64,000 bases of DNA, taken from assembly GCA_048262655.1 (NCBI GenBank), contig JBLXEY010000012.1, forward strand, positions 3,311 through 67,310, in the 5' to 3' direction. Below the pieces are notes generated by a model. It had not been told where the DNA came from. It searched no databases and saw only the letters and a list, made by a program, of their open reading frames with translations. Both the position numbers and the translations under genes were made by a program. How positions within the stretch are numbered: the stretch's first letter is position 1; the number at the start of each line of letters is the position of its first letter. Origin of the DNA: JABMNT01 sp048262655. GTDB taxonomy: Bacteria; Pseudomonadota; Alphaproteobacteria; Rhodospirillales; Casp-alpha2. Of this stretch, positions 34,022 through 44,175 are shown piece by piece.

Positions 34022-35263
34022 ATGAAAAAATCTGGTGTAAATGTCCGTCTTGCCGCGCTCGAATTATTGGAATCCGTCATCCGAAGAAAGACAATGATGG
34101 AAGATGCCTTAGAAAAAACGGCAAGCTATGGAAAACTTGAGCAAAGGGATCGAGCCTTTGCCCGCAACCTGGTATCAACAACGTTGCGCCGGCTGGGCCA
34201 AATTGATGCTCTGATTGACCATTGCCTGCAAACGCCACTTGCTAAAAAATCACGCCGAAGCCATGACATTTTGAGGCTTGGAATTTGCCAGTTGCTATTT
34301 TTAGCGACCGCCGACCATGCAGCGGTGTCATCAAGTGTCGAACTGGCCGGGGCGAGCGGTCAAGGACACACAAAAAAGCTGATCAATGCGGTACTGCGCC
34401 GAATGAGTCGCGAAGGCGAAGAGCTTCTAGAAACGCAAGATGCGGACAGGTTGAATGTGCCAGACTGGCTTTGGTACAGCTGGCGCCGCGGATATGGGGA
34501 AAGTGCAGCCCGTGAATTGGCAGCAGCACATTTGGGTGAAGCTCCTCTTGATTTATCTGTAAAATCTAACGCGACTTTATGGGCAAAGAAATTGGACGGC
34601 CAGGTTCTGCCCAACGGGACCGTTCGACTTGATAAAAACCGAAACGTACCCGAGATGGAGGGGTTTAACGAGGGCGAGTGGTGGGTGCAAGATACCGCTG
34701 CCCGTGCTGCCGTCCAATTATTGGGAGACGTTCAGGGAAAACGTATCATCGACCTTTGCGCGGCACCTGGCGGGAAAACCGCCTTTTTGGTGAATGCGGG
34801 TGCCCACGTGACGGCAGTCGATCGTTCCGAAAACCGTCTGAAACGTCTTCATGATAACCTCTCCCGCCTAAACCTGAGTGCAGAAGTCGTGGTAGCAGAT
34901 GCGACGGAATGGCGCCCTGAACACAGGGCGGACTGCGTGTTGCTGGACGCTCCGTGTTCAGCAACCGGCACACTTCGAAAACACCCGGAAATATCGTGGC
35001 TTAAATCTCAGGATGATGTTGAAAAACTCGTTATTTTGCAGGGACGCCTATTGGACGCCGCTATTGATATGGTTAAACCCGGAGGCTCTATCGTCTTTGC
35101 GACGTGTTCGTTACAGCCCGAAGAGGGACAAGATCAGATGGCAAAATTTACGCAGACACATGCAAATATAGATGTCATCGAAAGCCTGCGGTGCCTGCCA
35201 ACAGACCTGCCAGAATTTGGCGGTCGGGACGGGTTTTATGCGTGCCTCTTAAAGTGCAGTTAA
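34022..35263 (+). CDS. rsmB: 16S rRNA (cytosine-967 C5)-methyltransferase
   Basis: 413 aa. An N-terminal NusB-like RNA-binding domain (~1-135, 'QRDRAFARNLVSTTLRRLGQ') precedes the SAM-dependent domain with 'DLCAAPGGKTAFL', 'LLDAPCSATGTLRKHPEI' (one catalytic Cys) and 'VFATCSLQPEEGQ' (the second Cys). It methylates C967 of 16S rRNA. The following heparinase-family gene is 36 bp downstream, a linkage seen in many alphaproteobacteria. Confidence 0.94.
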   Translation: MKKSGVNVRLAALELLESVIRRKTMMEDALEKTASYGKLEQRDRAFARNLVSTTLRRLGQIDALIDHCLQTPLAKKSRRSHDILRLGICQLLFLATADHAAVSSSVELAGASGQGHTKKLINAVLRRMSREGEELLETQDADRLNVPDWLWYSWRRGYGESAARELAAAHLGEAPLDLSVKSNATLWAKKLDGQVLPNGTVRLDKNRNVPEMEGFNEGEWWVQDTAARAAVQLLGDVQGKRIIDLCAAPGGKTAFLVNAGAHVTAVDRSENRLKRLHDNLSRLNLSAEVVVADATEWRPEHRADCVLLDAPCSATGTLRKHPEISWLKSQDDVEKLVILQGRLLDAAIDMVKPGGSIVFATCSLQPEEGQDQMAKFTQTHANIDVIESLRCLPTDLPEFGGRDGFYACLLKCS

Positions 35264-35299
35264 CAGGGTTTTTACCTGAACCATGGTCTGATACACATC

Positions 35300-36892
35300 A
35301 TGCCTAAACAAACGATCACAGGACCCATCATCAAGCTGCGGGATACATTGTTTGCATCACCCCTTTATGCGTGGGCCCTATCCTTCTCAAAACTTCAATC
35401 CGTTACCCCCACTGAGCCCGTCTTTCCCGGCGATCCAGAACGCGGCCGCACCATTCAGTTCAGTGATCTGATCGAGACCATTCAATACCAAGACAATACT
35501 GACGCTCTATACGATGGTCGCCAGGATCAATTCCTGTGGTTGGCTGATCTTCAAGCAAGCGGACTTGAGACGGCCGCGCGAATAGCGCGCGATATAACAG
35601 AAGAATGGATAGCCCATAACAGTCGGTGGCAGACCAACAGCTGGCGCCTGGACGTTTTGAGTGCACGCCTGTGTAATTGGGTTTCAGCCAGTCGGTTTCT
35701 TCTCGATGGAGCGAACCAGCGATTTTCTGAAAGCTTTACATCTGCCCTGGCCCAGCAGGCCCTTCATTTAAGGATTTGCAGCTATTTTAATGAAACCTTG
35801 CCGCCTGGTTTTTGCGTACAAAAAGCAATGATTTATGTGGGGCATTCTATTCCCGGCAATAAACGTCAACTGGAGCGGGGGCTTGATTTACTTGAACGTG
35901 CAGCGGAAGTCGAGGTGCTCGCAGATGGTGGACATTTTTCGCGCAATCCATTCGCCCACCTACGTGCTTTAAAAACCCTTATCGAAATCCGTGGTACGCT
36001 AGAAGCAACTCCTTCGGGCCCGCCAATGTGGTTGCAGGGGCTGATCGACAAAATGAGCCCGATTCTGCGAACCTACGTAATGGGCGACGGTAAACTGGCC
36101 GCATTCAATGGCGGTTATCTGGCCGACGCTGGTGAAATCGAGACTGTACTGCAGGCCACACGGCTTAAACCGCGGCCAGCAACAAACGCACCCCACACAG
36201 GATTTCAGCGCATTGCGGCGCGGCGTACTGTTATCCTTTTGGATACTGGTGTACCGCATGCAGATACCCTGTCCGCCCGTGAAAGTGCCGGCACCTTGTC
36301 ATTCGAAATGTCCGTCGGCAAACAACGGATCATTATCAATTGTGGCTCTCCGATTCATGCGAATCCTTCTATGGCTCTGGCTTTACGGGGCACCGACGCC
36401 CACTCAACGCTATGTATACACCATACGAACTCGAGTGAGATCGCACCTGACGGAAAATTGGGTCCCCGCTATGCAAAACGCGTATTGGATCTGCGTCGAG
36501 AGGTTGAGAAAAACACATTGGTCGAGGCGGCACATGACGGTTATGTTTCGGCCTTTGGCCTCACTCATAAACGAGCTCTCTATTTGTCCGCCGAGGGCAA
36601 TGAATTGAGAGGGGAAGATACTGTTTCTGGTAGCAGCGACGAAGATGCGATTCTGCGTTTCCATCTTCACCCTTCAGTTCAGGCTTTGCTTGTCGAAGCG
36701 CGGGATTCCATTCTAATCAAATTCGGGAAATCGGCGGTTTGGCGCTTTAAAGCATCCTGTTCAGATCTAACGGTCAGTCAAAGCCTGCACTACGACAACA
36801 ATACACGCCGGCAATGCCAACAAATTGAAGTGAAATTCTTTCATACGAGTCCAAAATCCGTTGTCAAATGGCGCCTGACCAAAGAGCATTAA
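35300..36892 (+). CDS. heparinase II/III family protein
   Basis: 530 aa. An alpha-toroid-like N-terminal half ('SFTSALAQQALHLRICSYF') is followed by the beta-sandwich domain from ~300 ('FQRIAARRTVILLDTGVPHAD', 'AGTLSFEMSVGKQRIIINCG'). The family cleaves acidic polysaccharides by elimination, but the chromosomal version between rsmB and purH is of unknown role. No signal peptide is evident. Confidence 0.85.
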   Translation: MPKQTITGPIIKLRDTLFASPLYAWALSFSKLQSVTPTEPVFPGDPERGRTIQFSDLIETIQYQDNTDALYDGRQDQFLWLADLQASGLETAARIARDITEEWIAHNSRWQTNSWRLDVLSARLCNWVSASRFLLDGANQRFSESFTSALAQQALHLRICSYFNETLPPGFCVQKAMIYVGHSIPGNKRQLERGLDLLERAAEVEVLADGGHFSRNPFAHLRALKTLIEIRGTLEATPSGPPMWLQGLIDKMSPILRTYVMGDGKLAAFNGGYLADAGEIETVLQATRLKPRPATNAPHTGFQRIAARRTVILLDTGVPHADTLSARESAGTLSFEMSVGKQRIIINCGSPIHANPSMALALRGTDAHSTLCIHHTNSSEIAPDGKLGPRYAKRVLDLRREVEKNTLVEAAHDGYVSAFGLTHKRALYLSAEGNELRGEDTVSGSSDEDAILRFHLHPSVQALLVEARDSILIKFGKSAVWRFKASCSDLTVSQSLHYDNNTRRQCQQIEVKFFHTSPKSVVKWRLTKEH

Positions 36893-36901
36893 ATGCGTAT
36901 A

Positions 36902-38200
36902 TTAAAGTTCCCAGCGACCATAGGTCTCCGCCAACGTTATGTTTCGCCATATCCCTTTCAGGTCGGCGACTAACCCGCCCGGTTTTAACACTCGAACGAA
37001 GTCTTCCGCCGTGAATGCGCCGTAGGACGCGTGTGCTACGACACTTATAATACAGTCATATCCCTTGGCATCCGCAAGGGTCTCCAGTACTCCAATACCA
37101 TAAAACTTCTCCGCTTCTTGCGAGTCAGCAAGAGGATCATGAACATCCACGTGATGACCAAGTTTTTGTAAGGACTTAATTAAATCTGCCGCCTTGGAGT
37201 TTCTCAAGTCTGGAACATTTTCCTTAAACGTCAACCCCAGAGCCAAAATTCGGGCGGGACCGGAGCTTCTATTCTGCTGTTGCATTTGACGATCAATCTG
37301 GCGTGCCAAAAAACCCGCCATATCGTCATTTATCCTGCGTCCGGCAAGGACGACCTCAGGGTCATGGCCTAACTGGCGGGCCGCATGCGCCAAATAATAG
37401 GGGTCGACGCCAATGCAGTGACCTCCAACCAACCCCGGTGTGAAATTTAGGAAATTCCACTTGGTTCCCGCAGCAGCCAGAACATCATGGGTTTGAATGC
37501 CCATTTGGTTGAAAATCATGGCCACTTCATTGACAAAAGCGATGTTGATATCGCGTTGTGCGTTTTCAATAACTTTGGCCGCTTCTGCCGTTTTGATATC
37601 TTTAGCTTGGAATACATTACCGTTCGTCAGTTTGCCGTAGAGTGCCATTAAATAATCAGCAACTTGCGACGTCTGACCGGATACAACTTTCGTGATCTTA
37701 TCAACGGTGTGCACCTTGTCACCGGGATTAATGCGCTCTGGCGAATAGCCAAGAAAGAAATCCTGACCACATATGAGACCCGAAGCCTCTGCCAGAGCGG
37801 GCCCGCATATATCGTCTGTGACACCCGGATAAACGGTGCTTTCGAAGACAACAACGGCATTATTTCGCAAGGCTTTCCCGACAATTTGACACGCCGACAA
37901 GACTGCGGATAAATCAGGTTCGTTATCGGGTCCGACAGGTGTCGGTACGGTCACAATATATACATCCGTTCCGACCAGACTTGACGGGTCAATTGATAGA
38001 GAAAATGATGCCTTTTCAAGGTCGTTGCTATCGCATTCGCCCGTCCGGTCATATCCCGTCTGCAATTCGTTAATGCGCGACGAATCAACATCAAATCCGA
38101 TCACAGGAAAATGTGCAGACAAGCGAACGGCAAGCGGTAACCCGACATAGCCGAGACCAATAATCGCTATTCTTGTTTCTTCAAGGGGCGTGAACGACAT
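36902..38200 (-). CDS. UDP-N-acetylhexosamine dehydrogenase (nucleotide sugar dehydrogenase)
   Basis: 432 aa. The NAD motif 'IAIIGLGYVGLPLA', 'PTPVGPDNEPDLSA' and the active-site Cys in 'GLVGGHCIGVDPYYL' are intact. The overall pattern (TviB/WbpO-like) indicates oxidation of a UDP-HexNAc to its uronic acid, cytoplasmic, for surface polysaccharide. ATG 38200 is chosen over the adjacent GTG. It is divergent from the Wzy-like gene and begins the polysaccharide region. Confidence 0.9.
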   Translation of the reverse strand: MSFTPLEETRIAIIGLGYVGLPLAVRLSAHFPVIGFDVDSSRINELQTGYDRTGECDSNDLEKASFSLSIDPSSLVGTDVYIVTVPTPVGPDNEPDLSAVLSACQIVGKALRNNAVVVFESTVYPGVTDDICGPALAEASGLICGQDFFLGYSPERINPGDKVHTVDKITKVVSGQTSQVADYLMALYGKLTNGNVFQAKDIKTAEAAKVIENAQRDINIAFVNEVAMIFNQMGIQTHDVLAAAGTKWNFLNFTPGLVGGHCIGVDPYYLAHAARQLGHDPEVVLAGRRINDDMAGFLARQIDRQMQQQNRSSGPARILALGLTFKENVPDLRNSKAADLIKSLQKLGHHVDVHDPLADSQEAEKFYGIGVLETLADAKGYDCIISVVAHASYGAFTAEDFVRVLKPGGLVADLKGIWRNITLAETYGRWEL

Positions 38201-38239
38201 CACTAACCTAACGGAAAATTAAGGGCGCCAATCTCCGCG

Positions 38240-38270
38240 TGATGACAGGAAATGTCAATTCCTGTCATCA
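38240..38270. promoter_or_regulatory. 31-bp perfect hairpin/palindrome in divergent promoter
   Basis: TGATGACAGGAA (38240-38251) and TTCCTGTCATCA (38259-38270) pair over 12 bp around the 7-nt loop ATGTCAA. No T-run follows on either strand. It lies 40-70 bp upstream of the dehydrogenase start and ~90-120 bp upstream of the Wzy-like gene, so it may be an operator or a leader RNA structure. Confidence 0.6.
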
Positions 38271-38361
38271 TATATTCTGAGAAGAACAGAACTCTTGAAA
38301 TCTCGAGACTTGACCTATGCGGATGAGTATGGAAAAGCCTATCTGACTGAAACATTTAGAA

Positions 38362-39639
38362 ATGGCCCGACGATTGACGTCTATCCCCAACATAATTGCT
38401 TTTTTTCTCGGCATCTCTATCTCTGGCCTCATTTTAGGAAGAAGTGTCTTTGGGGTATTTTTCGGCATCGCTGTATTGTTGATTTTAATCGATACGCCGT
38501 TTTCCAACATCAAGCGTGAATTTAAAAAGGTGTATAAAAGCAATCTTGCACTGCTGTTGCTTGCCGTCTTTTTGGCCAGCTTGCCAAGCCTGATCACTTC
38601 TGATTTCACCAGACAATCTTGTGTCGCGCTGCTCAGGACATTTGTCTTTTGTAATCTTGGCGTTCTAATTTGGGTCTACTTAAAAGATCGACCTGCGTTG
38701 GCCAATATCTGGATGAAAAGCTTTATCATTTCAGCCGCTATCTCCATCCTGTTTGCCCTTTATTCACAGCATATATCGCCTGCATTATATTGGTTTTTGC
38801 ACTTAAAGGGCTGGAAAACAGAATATTTGAAGTTCACGTTGAAGGGCTTCTCATCAACTACTGTCTTGGTAATCCCCCTCCTTTACATCTTCAGCCTGCG
38901 CCAAAAAGTTATGTATCGCGTTATTGGATTTCTGGCCGGTTTTTGTTTTTGTTTTCTGGTTTGGGATGTTTCAAACCGAGCAACAGTTGCGGGTTTGTTA
39001 GGCATTGTCATAACTATTGCAGTAGCACTCTGCATCCGGTTCGCAAGCCGCTTGCAGGTTCTTGTTACAATGGCCTTCACGTTAACCAGCACTGGTCTCG
39101 TAATGGTCTGGTTGCACATCACCAGACGTCACATGGTGGCCGTCGCTCCTGACGGAAACTACTTTTTGCCGCTATGGTTGATCGATTTTCAGCGACAGAC
39201 CATATGGAACAACGCGCTGGAAATAGGGCTCCGTACACCATGGTTTGGGCGTGGGCCAAATACAATTAACTTTGCTCAAGGTGCCGACAAACCCTTGGCA
39301 GGCTCCGCAGGCCTGCATGCGATCCCTGCACACCCACACAATTGGATTGTGGAGCTCTTCGCCGAAGTTGGCGCCATCTGCCTCACACTTCTAGTTATTT
39401 TTTTGGTTTTTAAGGCATTAACACTGTTGCGACGTTATCGTATAAGTGCTGACCCTGCATATCTGTCAGCCATTGCGATATTCGCAGGTTATTGGGTATC
39501 AGGGCTATTTAATTTTTCATTTTGGTCATCCTGGTGGCAACTGTCCTTTATTCTGTCGCTCGCACTTTCGCTCGCGTTACGCCAAGATTTAATCGCCGAC
39601 GACAAAAGTTCTGGACATCGACCAAAGCCATCCGAATAA
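38362..39639 (+). CDS. O-antigen polymerase/ligase-like membrane protein
   Basis: 425 aa with about 10-12 membrane helices and a large periplasmic loop (~residues 250-330) containing 'RTPWFGRGPNTINFA' and 'PAHPHNWIVELFAEVGAICL', the Wzy_C (O-antigen ligase/polymerase) pattern with the functional His. It either polymerises or ligates polysaccharide repeat units on the periplasmic side. It lies alone on the plus strand; ligase and polymerase cannot be told apart from sequence. Confidence 0.85.
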   Translation: MARRLTSIPNIIAFFLGISISGLILGRSVFGVFFGIAVLLILIDTPFSNIKREFKKVYKSNLALLLLAVFLASLPSLITSDFTRQSCVALLRTFVFCNLGVLIWVYLKDRPALANIWMKSFIISAAISILFALYSQHISPALYWFLHLKGWKTEYLKFTLKGFSSTTVLVIPLLYIFSLRQKVMYRVIGFLAGFCFCFLVWDVSNRATVAGLLGIVITIAVALCIRFASRLQVLVTMAFTLTSTGLVMVWLHITRRHMVAVAPDGNYFLPLWLIDFQRQTIWNNALEIGLRTPWFGRGPNTINFAQGADKPLAGSAGLHAIPAHPHNWIVELFAEVGAICLTLLVIFLVFKALTLLRRYRISADPAYLSAIAIFAGYWVSGLFNFSFWSSWWQLSFILSLALSLALRQDLIADDKSSGHRPKPSE

Positions 39640-39680
39640 AGCGATCATAAAAATGCTGATTTGGCCAAGTCTTAGTGACT

Positions 39681-41252
39681 CTAGTGCCTGAAATGCCGCA
39701 TCCCTGTAAAGACCATTGCCAGGCCCTTTTCGTCCGCGGCCGCTATCACTTCATCATCCCGCACAGAACCGCCCGGCTGAATAATTGCCGTTGCGCCGGC
39801 TTCAGCAGCCGACAACAAACCATCCGCGAAAGGGAAAAAGGCATCGGACGCAACAACAGAACCAATTGCCCAAGATTGTGAATCGCCTGCAACCTTAGCC
39901 GCATCAGCCGCTTTCCACGCCGCAATTCGCGACGAATTAATACGGCTCATTTGACCCGCGCCAACGCCAACTGTCGCGCCAGATTTTGCATAGACAATGG
40001 CATTTGATTTAACGTGTTTAGCAACAATAAACGCAAACCTGAGATCCGCCATTTCCCGATCGGTTGGGGCCCGCTTGGTAACCACTTTCAATTCATCCAA
40101 AACCTGATTGTCGCGCCCTTGCAGGAGATATCCACCAGCGAGCGTGCGGATGGTTGGCGCAGTCGCTGTCGGATCCGGCAATCCATCGGTTATCAGAACA
40201 CGCAGGTTTTTCTTTGAAGACAAAACGTCAAGCGCTGCTTTATCTATTTTCGGTGCAATAATTACTTCTGCAAAAAGCTTTGCAACTTCTTTTGCTGTCG
40301 GACCATCGAGCTCCCGATTGAAGGCGATAATCCCGCCAAAAGCACTTTCTGTATCGCAGGCGAGGGCTCTTTCATAGGCACTTCCAAGCGTTTCACCAAC
40401 AGCGACCCCACACGGATTTGCATGTTTCACAATCACACAGGCGGGGCCGTCCGTAAATTCCGCCACAAGCTCAAACGCTGCGTCCGTATCGTTAAAATTG
40501 TTAAAGCTTAGTTCTTTTCCCTGAAGTTGGGTTGCTGTAGCAACCCCGGCTCGGTTTTCAGAGTTACTGTAAAAAGCCGCCTCCTGATGGGGGTTTTCGC
40601 CATATCGCAGTGTTTGCTTGAGTGCTCCGCCAAGTGCCAGGCGTGGCGGAAAAGTCTGTTTTGTTTGGTCGTTAAACCAGCCCGAAATGGCCGCATCATA
40701 GGAACCTGTCCGGGCGTATGCCTTCGCCGCATAGGTTTTTCTGGACACGTCACTGGTTGCGCCGCCATTTTGCTTCATTTCATCCATAACATCACTATAA
40801 TCCGCAGGGTCGACGACGACCGTTACAAACCTATGATTTTTGGCCGCCGCCCGGATCATCGCGGGGCCGCCAATATCTATATTTTCAATGCACGTATCAA
40901 AATCAGCGCCTTCGGCTACGGTTGCCTCAAACGGATAAAGGTTAACTGCCAGCAAATCGATATTTGCGATGCCATGGTCAACCATCGCCTGTTCATGCTC
41001 CGCATTGCCGCGCACGGCCAACAAGCCACCATGAATTTTTGGCTGTAAGGTTTTCACACGACCGTCCATGATTTCAGGAAACCCCGTGAAATCCGAAACC
41101 TCAATAACTGCAATACCGGCCTCTTTGAGCGCTTTGGCAGAGCCTCCGGTTGATAGAATTTCGACCCCACTTTTCTCTAAAAACCGCCCAAAATCGATCA
41201 GACCGGTTTTATCAGAAACAGAAATTAAGGCACGTTTTATTGGGTTTGACAT
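39681..41252 (-). CDS. purH: bifunctional AICAR formyltransferase / IMP cyclohydrolase
   Basis: 523 aa. Residues 1-~190 form the IMP cyclohydrolase (MGS-like) domain starting 'KRALISVSDKTGLIDFGRFLE'; the rest is the AICAR transformylase domain with 'RYGENPHQEAAFY' and 'IVKHANPCGVA'. It does the last two steps of purine synthesis. It follows the rsmB-heparinase pair in many alphaproteobacteria, so the polysaccharide genes at 36.9-39.6 kb look inserted between them. Confidence 0.96.
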   Translation of the reverse strand: MSNPIKRALISVSDKTGLIDFGRFLEKSGVEILSTGGSAKALKEAGIAVIEVSDFTGFPEIMDGRVKTLQPKIHGGLLAVRGNAEHEQAMVDHGIANIDLLAVNLYPFEATVAEGADFDTCIENIDIGGPAMIRAAAKNHRFVTVVVDPADYSDVMDEMKQNGGATSDVSRKTYAAKAYARTGSYDAAISGWFNDQTKQTFPPRLALGGALKQTLRYGENPHQEAAFYSNSENRAGVATATQLQGKELSFNNFNDTDAAFELVAEFTDGPACVIVKHANPCGVAVGETLGSAYERALACDTESAFGGIIAFNRELDGPTAKEVAKLFAEVIIAPKIDKAALDVLSSKKNLRVLITDGLPDPTATAPTIRTLAGGYLLQGRDNQVLDELKVVTKRAPTDREMADLRFAFIVAKHVKSNAIVYAKSGATVGVGAGQMSRINSSRIAAWKAADAAKVAGDSQSWAIGSVVASDAFFPFADGLLSAAEAGATAIIQPGGSVRDDEVIAAADEKGLAMVFTGMRHFRH

Positions 41253-41288
41253 GTATGAAATCTCGAATGTTGTAATGTTGAGGTTATA

Positions 41289-43208
41289 TTATCGTGTTTT
41301 TTTGACACCATTTTGATCCGGATTCGGATGATATTCCGGCACAAACTTGCAGATTATTTGCCGCGCAGACAATACGTCTCCACACCCACAAATCTCGACA
41401 AGCTGTTCGATAGAGCTGGAGATGTCGGCAAGTTTCGTGGTTCGAGGCGCGGCCAGGAAAATACCCTTTACGTCTGTGCTGACCAGATTTTCATCATCAT
41501 GCAGAACTTCTTCAAACAGTTTTTCCCCGGGACGAATTCCCGTGAATTCGATCTGTATATCCTGATCAGGGACTTTACCCGCAAGACGGATCATCTGTCG
41601 TGCCAGATCAATAATTTTTACCGGCTCACCCATATCAAGAACAAAGATTTTACCTTCTTGACTGCTGTCCAAAGCCTTTGACGCCAATGTCGCCGATTGC
41701 AGGATCAATTCTACCGCTTCACGAATTGTCATAAAGTAGCGCGTCATATCCGGGTGGGTAACGGTTAACGGCCCGCCTTCAGCCAGCTGTTTTTGAAACA
41801 ACGGGACGACAGATCCCGTCGAACCCAGGACATTGCCGAACCGAACAGTAACAAAGCGAGTGGTTCGGGTGCTCGCGTGGTCCAGATCAAGCGCCTGGCA
41901 ATAAATCTCAGCCAAACGTTTCGTAGCACCCATAATATTGGTCGGGTTAATGGCTTTGTCCGTGGAAACCACAACCATGGTCTGAACCCCAGCACTGACG
42001 CAGGCATCTGCAACATTTCTGGTTCCAATCACATTGGTCAATAAACCTTCACAAATATTCGCTTCGACGAGCGGCACATGTTTTAGCGCCGCCGCATGGA
42101 AGACGAGGTCAGGAGCCGTCGTCATGATCACATCTGAAATACGCTTACGGTCGCGGACATCCGCAATTATTGCGGCGCGTTCCAGATCGGGACAAGCTTT
42201 TGAAACTTCCATATCAATTGTGTACAAGGAAAATTCCGAGTTCTCGACGAACGTTAATGATTTTGGCATGAAACTGGAAACCTGACGGACCAGTTCACTC
42301 CCAATGCTGCCACCCGCTCCGGTAATTAAGACTGTTTTGCCTTCGATCAAGTGCCGCATTGCATCTCGATCCAATGGCGTTTGCGCACGTCCCAACAAAT
42401 CTTCTACATCAACAGGGCGAATATCCGTTTGCTCCGTGATACCGGCTTTAAAGTCAGTGAGTTTCGGTGTGCGCGCAAGCGTCAAGCCCAATGCGTTCGC
42501 CTGATCCAGAACCGTACGGATGACACGACCGTCCATATCATCTTTGGTTAAAATGATTCTTTGAGGTTTATTATTTGCATTTAGTTTTTCGGTAATCGAA
42601 GCCAATTCATCCAGTGTACCCAGCACGGAAACACCGTGAATTTCCTGCCCCACTCGATGTTTGTTTTCTGCTGCAATACCAACAACCCTGTAGCTGGTAT
42701 CTCCATTTTGCCGCAAGGACCTAATAAACAGCTCAGCGCCATCGCTGGCACCTGCCAACAAAACGGGAATTTGACGCTCGTCAATTATGCCTGCGCTCAA
42801 ATCAAACCGTCGGTCTTTAAAAAGCCTGTAAAAAAACCGAGGTCCGCCCAACATGACCATTAATATGAACCAATTGATAATCAGGACGGACCGTGGAAAT
42901 GTCTCAAGGCGGGTCCAGAGAAACATGACAAAGGCAAAGATAACGACAACGATCGTAACCGCCTTTATCAGCGCCCACAGGTCCGTTATCGACGCGTATC
43001 GCCACACCCCCCGATACAGGCCGGAAACAAGGAACACGATGGCCGATATGGTGACAAAGACGATACAAGCCGGCATGAGACCGGATGTGCTGCCGACCAT
43101 AAAATCACCCGCAGATCGCAAATAGATTGACAACCAAAATGAAGCTGCAGCCATAATCAGGTCATGGGCAAAGGCAATTTGGCCGCGAAGGGTAAGTGAC
43201 TTAATCAT
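41289..43208 (-). CDS. membrane NDP-sugar 4,6-dehydratase (WbpM/PglF/FlaA1-like)
   Basis: 639 aa. Four N-terminal membrane helices (to ~110), a CoA-binding-like domain (~140-270), then an SDR domain with 'VLITGAGGSIGSELVRQV' and 'STDKAINPTNIMGATKRLAE'. The usual catalytic Tyr is replaced by Met in MGATK, which is normal for this dehydratase class. It makes UDP-4-keto-6-deoxy-HexNAc, the first step to QuiNAc, FucNAc or bacillosamine. Its start overlaps the next epimerase gene by 8 bp. Confidence 0.92.
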   Translation of the reverse strand: MIKSLTLRGQIAFAHDLIMAAASFWLSIYLRSAGDFMVGSTSGLMPACIVFVTISAIVFLVSGLYRGVWRYASITDLWALIKAVTIVVVIFAFVMFLWTRLETFPRSVLIINWFILMVMLGGPRFFYRLFKDRRFDLSAGIIDERQIPVLLAGASDGAELFIRSLRQNGDTSYRVVGIAAENKHRVGQEIHGVSVLGTLDELASITEKLNANNKPQRIILTKDDMDGRVIRTVLDQANALGLTLARTPKLTDFKAGITEQTDIRPVDVEDLLGRAQTPLDRDAMRHLIEGKTVLITGAGGSIGSELVRQVSSFMPKSLTFVENSEFSLYTIDMEVSKACPDLERAAIIADVRDRKRISDVIMTTAPDLVFHAAALKHVPLVEANICEGLLTNVIGTRNVADACVSAGVQTMVVVSTDKAINPTNIMGATKRLAEIYCQALDLDHASTRTTRFVTVRFGNVLGSTGSVVPLFQKQLAEGGPLTVTHPDMTRYFMTIREAVELILQSATLASKALDSSQEGKIFVLDMGEPVKIIDLARQMIRLAGKVPDQDIQIEFTGIRPGEKLFEEVLHDDENLVSTDVKGIFLAAPRTTKLADISSSIEQLVEICGCGDVLSARQIICKFVPEYHPNPDQNGVKKTR

Positions 43209-44175
43209 TGAACCTTTGGGGTGCTTTCATTTTCGATTGGTTTTGGAACCATTCCGCCGTTATTTCAAGCCCTTGTTCAACACTGAATGGCGGTTTCCAA
43301 CCCAATTGCTGGCGAATTTTATGGCTATCAATTTGTAGAGACCCGCAAAGTCGGTCAATCAGCGCTGATCTTCCGCTCAAGGCTCCAGCCAATTTCAAAA
43401 GATACAGTGGAAATGGTATTAGAAAAGATGGCCTGCCCAAGGCCAAAGAAACGGATCTGATCAATTCAGGCGTCGATAAGGCCCTCCCATCATCAACCAG
43501 ATAGGTTTGACCATAAGAGCGCTCATCTTGAAGCACCAAAGACAAAGCATCAACAAGGTTTTCAAGATAAATCAAGCTTCGTTTGTTTTCTATAGACCCG
43601 AAAGGAAGAGGCCATGCGCGATGGCTCAGACCGAGTAATTTCAAGAAATTCCCTTTGACTCCGGGCCCATACACCAAAGGGGAACGCATAATAGTAGGCG
43701 CCAATTCGGGTTCACGCCTGACCAGGTCTTCAGCATCTTTTTTTGTCCGCCCATAGGCATCTTCTGGTGCGGCGGGCATTGCTTCCGTATAGGGGTTGGT
43801 GTCCGTACTTTCACCATTAACCTTTACGGAACTTAGAAAGATTAGCCTTCGGACCCCCGATGCCTTTGCCTGCTTGAGGAGGGCTTTTGTACCCTCAACA
43901 TTTATTTGACGATACAATGGTTCGGGATCAGAAAGGGTCTCTGTCATGACGTGGGCACGTGCCGCAAGGTGATAAATCGCAACCTGACCTGCCAGGGCTG
44001 AAGACCAATTCGTTTCCGGACCTATTTCACCAATGATACAGGTCCGATGGGCTCCCTCAATGACATCTGTATTTTTTGACCGGACAGCTGCGGTCACCTG
44101 ATGTCCCTGGTCTGCCAGAGATCGACATAATGCCCGACCGACAAATCCAGACGCTCCAGTGACAAGAACCTTCAT
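43201..44175 (-). CDS. NAD-dependent sugar epimerase/reductase (SDR)
   Basis: 324 aa. 'VLVTGASGFVGRALC' binds NAD(P); the catalytic Ser/Tyr/Lys set is 'FLSSVKVNGEST' and 'DAYGRTKKDAEDL'. The arrangement with a membrane dehydratase and a WbpL-like transferase suggests reduction of the 4-keto sugar to UDP-QuiNAc or UDP-FucNAc, as with WbpV/WbpK; this is inference. It overlaps the glycosyltransferase gene by 4 bp. Confidence 0.88.
   Translation of the reverse strand: MKVLVTGASGFVGRALCRSLADQGHQVTAAVRSKNTDVIEGAHRTCIIGEIGPETNWSSALAGQVAIYHLAARAHVMTETLSDPEPLYRQINVEGTKALLKQAKASGVRRLIFLSSVKVNGESTDTNPYTEAMPAAPEDAYGRTKKDAEDLVRREPELAPTIMRSPLVYGPGVKGNFLKLLGLSHRAWPLPFGSIENKRSLIYLENLVDALSLVLQDERSYGQTYLVDDGRALSTPELIRSVSLALGRPSFLIPFPLYLLKLAGALSGRSALIDRLCGSLQIDSHKIRQQLGWKPPFSVEQGLEITAEWFQNQSKMKAPQRFND

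Noticed and set aside
36108..36608. 166-aa plus-strand frame inside the heparinase gene
   Set aside because: Out-of-frame shadow of a well-supported gene.
40527..41048. 173-aa plus-strand open frame
   Set aside because: Lies wholly inside purH on the opposite strand with no ribosome site and no family features.
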